A stretch of 64,000 nucleotides of DNA, taken from Saururus chinensis. Taxonomy: Eukaryota; Streptophyta; Magnoliopsida; Piperales; Saururaceae. Made by a program: the position numbers and the translations under genes. The DNA is taken from positions 34,341,753-34,405,752 of the forward strand of contig CP141149.1 in NCBI GenBank assembly GCA_035235625.1. Reading direction: 5' to 3'. Positions 58,701 through 64,000 of the stretch are shown piece after piece. The stretch's first letter is position 1; each line of letters begins with the position of its first letter. Under the pieces are notes generated by a model. The model was not told the DNA's origin, did not search any database, and saw nothing but the letters and a program-made list of their open reading frames with translations.

Positions 58701-61700
58701 GCACCCCACTGGAAAGGGTATGGAACTCTTATCCTGCACAAACAAACAAGGTCAAATGATAAGCAATCGATTTATGTAAAAGGAATATAAATGATCCTAT
58801 TTGAGCCATAAATGCTACAAATAACTATATATGATGTCAGAATAGAAAGTGTATCTTATTAGTGCGAAAAGTTCAGTAAGGCCTGACTTTCTCAAGGATG
58901 GCTGTACTTTTTATTCTTCAATAAAAAAATATTGTTTCCAGCTTTGCTACTTTAAGACCCTAATCATTAGATTTACTGCACTTGTAAGGTTTCATCAAGA
59001 AAGTTTTCATAACTTATGTTCGCATCGTTAAGTACATATAATATAAATGTCAAGGATGCATTTAGAGGTTGATCACCTTAGGTCTGTTTATATCAGTACT
59101 ACCCTATTAGCAAAATCATGTGGTTGATATAAGCAAAAAAACATCCTTCCATGCATGCGACATACAAAGTTTATTGATTCAGTGAGGAGCATTGTCCCTC
59201 TTGTGCTTTCAGTCATTCAAGCTTACCATTCCAATGATGAGGACTTTACCACCTCATCATGTGCGCTAGGAGATAAAATCCAATCTTTTAAAAGATGTGA
59301 AGTGAGGCATTTTGCCTTGCTAAGGAGAGGCGTAAACTTTGTGATTCTAATATTTCTAGTATAAATTATACTCCCTTCGTCCCACATTAATAGCTCCATT
59401 TAGTAAAAAAGTTTGTCCCATATAAATAGCCTCATTAGGCTCAATTTAAGTGGCTGAGTACTTATAAAAGCATCTCATAGGCTATTTTCCATTCTCTTAG
59501 CTGTGAGTCCCACCATTCAATAAAATTACTATTTTTCCAAATAGAGCTATAAAATATGGGACTGAGGGATTATATAATAGTAAAAAAAATGAGAAAGTGT
59601 ATTTTCTATACAAATTTATTGTAGAAAAAGTGATGCTAATTTTCTCTAGGTGTTTCTAAACATTAACAGCCATGCCTCATGCTTATAATTTTTTATTTTC
59701 GATTGCCTCAGATGATGAGGTGTTTGTCCTAGAGGTATTAAACATTCTATGTATTAGTGGCTATCCTCTCTAACATTTCAAGCTTTTAGGAGAAGTGGTT
59801 ACTACCATGGTATTAGAGAGAAGGATATGGGTTCAAATCCCGTGGGTGCCTAGTAGTGTGTGCCTTATGTTTTGAGTATTGAGGTGCTTGTACATGTGGG
59901 AGAATCGTAGTGGCCTATCAGAGGCGTTATATTTAAAAGTTATCTTTTACAAGAGAAGTGTTTAACTAACAGTGCCAATGCCTTTGAGGCATTCTGCAAT
60001 GCCTCACCTCAAGGCATGCCTCAAAAATGCTCCTTGAACCAGGGGCGTGCAAAGCATATTACAGTTCTCATCGATGAACCAATAAACTGTCAGTGTCTCG
60101 TTAACATCAAATTCCAGGAAAAGACAGGAAATCATAAATGATGATGTTACAAAGTTGATAGGAGTATTGCTGACCGTCCAACGAACTGCACCAAAGTTTA
60201 CATAGACAACAGAGTGAACATACCATGGCGCAGCACTCACAAGTCCAGCACGATCAGTTCGGCAATGTGATTGAGTCTTTGGTGGTGAATGCTTGTATGC
60301 CCCGCCCACAGTGAGGAAATAGGCATATAACCATACAATTGCAACCGACAATATAACAGCAAATCGTTCAGGAACATGTCTTTTGGAATGTATAGCGTGT
60401 GGTACATACTGCATCCATGTATTTTCAATATATAACCAGTAAAAGAACATTTATGTGAATATCAGAAAAAATAACCCTTCAAATAAAATTTCCACCCAAG
60501 GTGTGGAAGAAAAAAAAAAGATTTGGCAGGTTAACGAGGTGGATCATTCCACAATTGAAAATGGGATACTAAGACTTTCTTAAATGTGTGAATAACATCT
60601 ATCAGCAAAATTGACAAAAGAAATACAACTAAAGATTACACAGAACATGTTACCTGAGAAAAAATTACAAGGGCGACAAGTTGTGGAAGCCCAATTTCAA
60701 TACATTTAGCAACCTACTCATCAAGGACAACACGCTTAGAGAACACATTGAGATTATATGGTTCATTTCGAAAATTGCTTCATTGTAAAATAATTTAGCA
60801 CAGGAAAATATTTATAAGCAGTTTACTTAGTTTTGACAGCAGTAATATAATAAACGAATGAGAAGAAAGGAAGAAAATTGCACGCAAAAGGAATCAAAAC
60901 AGTAAAATCTTACCCCAGGAAAGCCAAGCTTATAAAGCCCAAAACCAGCTAGGGAAACCAAAGGGACTGCTGCAAGTGGACTTAGAAACCTATACCAAAA
61001 TGCAGAAAAAACAGACCAAATAAATTAAAATAGCCATTTCACAGTTAAAAGGAAATCATAACCAAAGGCAACCTTGCAATATTGCGCCAGAGGCCTGTAA
61101 AGCCAATTATAATTTGAAAAACAGAAGCAATGATGAGAGCTCCTTGGATCCTTCTCATACTTCTCAAGAAATTCTGCACATTATGGTAAAAAAATATACA
61201 TAAAAACATAAGCAAATGAAAAGCGCAATTGACAAAAGAGTAAGGTGCAATCCTGACCACATGAGGTTCAACATTGTCATCATTACTAGTGGCCAATATA
61301 ATTGAGATAGTGGGGAGAACAAATGTATACGATCCTCCAATAACTGCCGGCAAACGAGTTCCAACCACAGTTTGTAAAAGCGTGTTCAGACCCGCAACAA
61401 ACAGTAGAGTTTGGATTACTCTGGCTTTCTCCTCCTACAATAACAAAATGCAGTGTGCCCACTAATATAAAATATATAAAAAAATTCAAATAGGTAAATA
61501 AAATTTAGTAAAATTTATAATCGATATTGTAAAACCTTACATTTCCACCGCGCATTTGAGGAACAAGAGCAGTAGGAATAATAACAGTTGTGCCAAGCAT
61601 AACCAGGTAATGTTGAAAACCGAGGAGAATTGCTTCGGCTGCATTAAATTTGCAAAGAGAACGGAATGGAAAGAAATTAATACTAAGCGAGAGATCTGAT

Positions 61701-62479
61701 ATTTGTAAAAGAGAGGAATAGATGCTCAATGGGCGAACAGGATCAGCCACCTAGGAACATCATGTAATTCTAAAAAATTGACAATAGCAATCAGAAAAAA
61801 TAATCAATGAAAAATATCTCTGAGGAGAACAGATTTCATAGTACCAAGGAGCAGATACTCATAAAGATGCGAAAAAAGCAAAAAAGTAATGACATTGACC
61901 CAATAAATAAAATTGAAGAATTTAAAAAACAGAAGTACTGCTTCAAAATGGAGAAAGTCAGTCTACTAACTCCTAAGTGATTAAAAAAATAACCAAAAAA
62001 ACAAATTGCTTTTTTCTCACTAACGAATTTTGACAATGAAAACTGAATAGATCAAACAAATTCCTTTGTTCGAATACTAAAAAGTAGTAAAACATAGGAA
62101 TATCAGGTTTTTAAGTCCATTAACCGAGTCCGGCTCCTGCAAGAGAGAAAATGAAAAAAAAAATTGTATATACTCGAAAATTTCCCCAAAAACAAACCTT
62201 CAATTAAAGAACAAATCAAGCCTGGATAGTCTAAATTTCCAGAAAAGGATAGCTCAGGGTAGAAATAGAGAATCACCTCAAGTCCATAATAAGTTAGCCA
62301 GAATACGAAAAGTATACCCCCCACCGCCCCAAAAAAAAGCCATGGGGATATAGAAAGGGAAACTCACGCCATGGAGGTGGGCTGGTGATGCAAAAAGCAA
62401 CGTTGGGAAGCTGTTCCTTTGATGGGTGTGGCTGCAGCTCATCTTGCTTTGGAGCGGGTGCTTGGCCTCCACCAGCCAT
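55757..62479 (-). CDS. Nucleobase-ascorbate transporter (NAT6-like)
   Basis: Fourteen exons: 62479-62368, 61638-61541, 61434-61258, 61173-61073, 60989-60914, 60713-60654, 60408-60224, 58733-58637, 58134-58048, 57698-57640, 57230-57139, 56894-56817, 56729-56569 and 55975-55757. All introns are GT-AG, and the exons join in frame to 533 aa, the usual plant NAT length. The start MAGGGQAPAPKQDEL is the conserved family N-terminus. The QH motif of membrane helix 1 is at residues 46-47 (LGFQHYLVML). The NAT signature [Q/E]NxGxxxxTR is at 352-361 (ENAGLLALTR). The C-terminus (HWWDKFRSFKTDARSEEFYS, LPYNLNKFFPSM) is complete. The family moves purines, uracil or related bases across the plasma membrane with protons; despite the name, plant members are not proven ascorbate carriers. 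No break was seen. Intron 7 hosts a Stowaway-type MITE. Confidence 0.95.
57370..57435. repeat. Trinucleotide-rich tract in a NAT intron
   Basis: GATGCTGATGCTGATGGTGA and GTTGTTGTTGTTGATGATG form an imperfect trinucleotide microsatellite in intron 10. A shorter ATG run is at about 58549-58566 in intron 8. The small plus-strand frame over it is not a gene. Confidence 0.7.
59371..59570. mobile_element. Stowaway-type MITE in NAT intron 7
   Basis: The 200-bp element begins CTCCCTTCGTCCCA and ends TGGGACTGAGGGAT, matching in reverse. It is flanked by TA on both sides (59369-59370 and 59571-59572). The CTCCCTCCGTCCCA-like ends and TA target are those of Tc1/mariner-derived Stowaway elements. It lies well inside the intron, away from the splice sites. 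Confidence 0.75.
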
Positions 62480-63070
62480 TGCTTCTCGCCTCCTCCTCCT
62501 CTTCTTCTACTAATCCACTACTAGTACTACTACCACTACTAGTAAAACTTCAAATTTTTTTTCAGAAAGGCCAGTCACTGTGAACCCAACTCAAACAAAA
62601 ACAAAACAAGCTCAAAAGCCAACAGCTAATGTAACTAAGAGGGGCAACAGTTTGGAAAACACTCGAGAATGTACAGAAAGTAACGCAAATTTCTGTGCTT
62701 TTACAGCCAAACCGCACCAGGAAGATGAGAGAACAAAAAGAATGGTTTTTTAACCCATAAGCAGATAATGCACAACAAGATTACCAGCGATAAAAAGATA
62801 AATCTGCTTTTTTCTCAGTCTTGACAGAACATTGTTACTGTTCATTATTATCATATAAATCATGAATAGTAAGCACTAGGGAGAAGATTAAGAAGCACCT
62901 CCAAGGCACCACATCCACGACCCACATGTTCATCTTCTTAACAATCATGCGACGTATAAACAGGCAGCAAGTCAGCATAAAACATCCAAGTGTTGACGCT
63001 CTGAATGGGACAGTGATAAACTGGAGTTAATTTTGGACAACAAATCTCCCACCGACATAACAGAAAAACT
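62480..63070. promoter_or_regulatory. 5' untranslated and proximal promoter region of the NAT gene
   Basis: On the gene strand the leader next to the ATG contains GAAGAAGAGGAGGAGGAGG and an ACTAGTAGTGG-type trinucleotide repeat (62511-62550). No unambiguous TATA box was seen. The tandem array at 63071-63712 lies just upstream. Confidence 0.4.
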
Positions 63071-63712
63071 CTCTTATACTTTACAAATCTTAATTCTATT
63101 CCTTATAAAATTAAATAAAAATCGATGTAGGTAAGTCAGGGTAAAGTCATTGACCAACTCAATAATGGCTCTGAGGTTGGAAGATTGAGTAAAAGCGAAG
63201 ATTAGTTTTGTGTTTCAATATCCGTGTACGCCTGATTACGACGTAAATTGATAAACAATTTTAGCACGCAGTATTATATAACTTCTCTTATACTTTGCAA
63301 ATCTTAATTCTATTCCTTATAAAATTAAATAAAAATCGATGTGGGTAAGTCAGGGTAAAGTCATTGACCAACTCAATAATGGCTCTGAGGTTGGAAGATT
63401 GAGTAAAAACGAAGTTTTGTTGTGTGTTTCAATATCCGTGTACGCCTGATTACGATGTAAATTGAGAAACAATTTTAGCACGCAGTATTATACAACTTCT
63501 CTTATACTTTACAAATCTTAATTATATTCCTTATAAAATTAAATAAAAATCGATGTGGGTAAGTCAGGGTAAAGTCATTGACCAACTCAATAATGGCTCT
63601 GAGGTTGGAAGATTGAGTAAAAACGAAGTTTTGTTGTGTGTTTCAATATCCATGTACGCCTGATTACGACGTAAATTGAGAAACAATTTTAGCACGCAGT
63701 ATTATACAACGT
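63071..63712. repeat. Three tandem copies of a 214-bp unit
   Basis: Copies start at 63071, 63285 and 63499 (CTCTTATACTTT), exactly 214 bp apart. They share AAATCGATGTGGGTAAGTCA, GTCATTGACCAACTCAATAA, GGCTCTGAGGTTGGAAGATT and ATTTTAGCACGCAGTATTAT. Only a few substitutions separate the copies, so the array is young. It lies about 0.6 kb upstream of the NAT start codon. Confidence 0.95.
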
Positions 63713-64000
63713 CCAATTATGAAGGCTTTATATCATTTATGATTAATTAGAGAAAAGTAAATCTCATTGTCAAGTAACGACCTATTTTCTCTATATAATT
63801 TAAGGTTGTAATATTAAAAAAGTAAAATATAAATATTATTTTCTATTACAAACAATCCACAAGTGCAGGGGAACCCAAATTCGCTGTGAAATTTGACAAG
63901 CGTAGAGGTTGATGAAGTTTTTCTAATCACTTGATTTATTGAATTCAATAACATGTTTTAGTATTTTATTTATCTTAAATTAATAACTTTATATGGTAAC
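63713..64000. other. AT-rich DNA at the window end
   Basis: No gene or repeat was recognised in the last 288 bp. Confidence 0.5.

Noticed and set aside
59778..59935. B-box-like GGGTTCAAATCCC in NAT intron 7
   Set aside because: The upstream part does not form a convincing A-box or acceptor stem; perhaps a SINE-derived fragment, but too weak to call.
61257..61263. Alternative donor CAT|GTGGTC for NAT exon 3
   Set aside because: Also phase 0, but GTG|GTCAGG keeps the residue count of the family at this loop; the difference is one Val and needs transcript data.
1..64000. CRISPR arrays, bacterial operons, rRNA genes
   Set aside because: The tandem repeats present lack regular unique spacers; the gene structure is plainly plant nuclear; no rRNA-like sequence was seen.

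Overview
This is a plant nuclear window of about 64 kb. It holds four intact intron-bearing protein genes set in AT-rich DNA full of repeats, solo LTRs, MITEs and gene relics. The gene families, GT-AG introns, long LTRs with 5-bp target duplications and hAT/Tourist/Stowaway-type MITEs point to a flowering plant. The very GC-rich TBL gene beside AT-rich genes suggests a monocot outside the grasses, but that is an inference.

Layout. 1-2.4 kb: AT-rich DNA with a degenerate GATCGAT-rich minisatellite. 2.46-5.9 kb and 11.6-14.95 kb: two solo LTRs of one long-LTR family in opposite orientation. Between them lie a C-rich tract carrying a 198-bp hAT-type MITE with a perfect 8-bp target duplication, a GC-rich island and a long inverted repeat. 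16.0-17.5 kb: a TBL (xylan/pectin O-acetyltransferase type) gene, minus strand. 20-21.4 kb: a Copia-type LTR and a foldback element. 21.9-26.1 kb: a decayed hAT transposon with a dimerisation-domain relic. 27.2-33.4 kb: a SUO-like gene (BAH + TFIIS-N), minus strand. 34.7-40 kb: one solo LTR, carrying (AT)40, nested inside another LTR. 40-46 kb: repeats, a gag relic and a pectin methylesterase relic. 46.5-49.7 kb: an LSM12-like gene, plus strand, whose first intron looks like a U12-type AT-AC intron. 50-52.1 kb: a Tourist-like MITE and a composite of At1g29790-type methyltransferase and ASPG2-type aspartic protease relics. 52-55.7 kb: AT-rich DNA. 55.8-62.5 kb: a 14-exon nucleobase-ascorbate transporter gene (533 aa), minus strand, with a 3 x 214-bp tandem repeat about 0.6 kb upstream of its ATG.

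The four genes have unrelated roles (cell-wall acetylation, small-RNA/chromatin regulation, RNA-associated Lsm function, purine-type transport), and nothing suggests they act as a unit. Splice junctions for all four were worked out by eye: every chosen junction keeps the reading frame and the family protein match, and all introns are GT-AG except LSM12 intron 1. The most notable observations are that AT-AC intron, a frame-preserving 87-nt potential cassette exon in SUO intron 1, the composite pseudogene block at 51-52 kb, and the LTR pair and nest.
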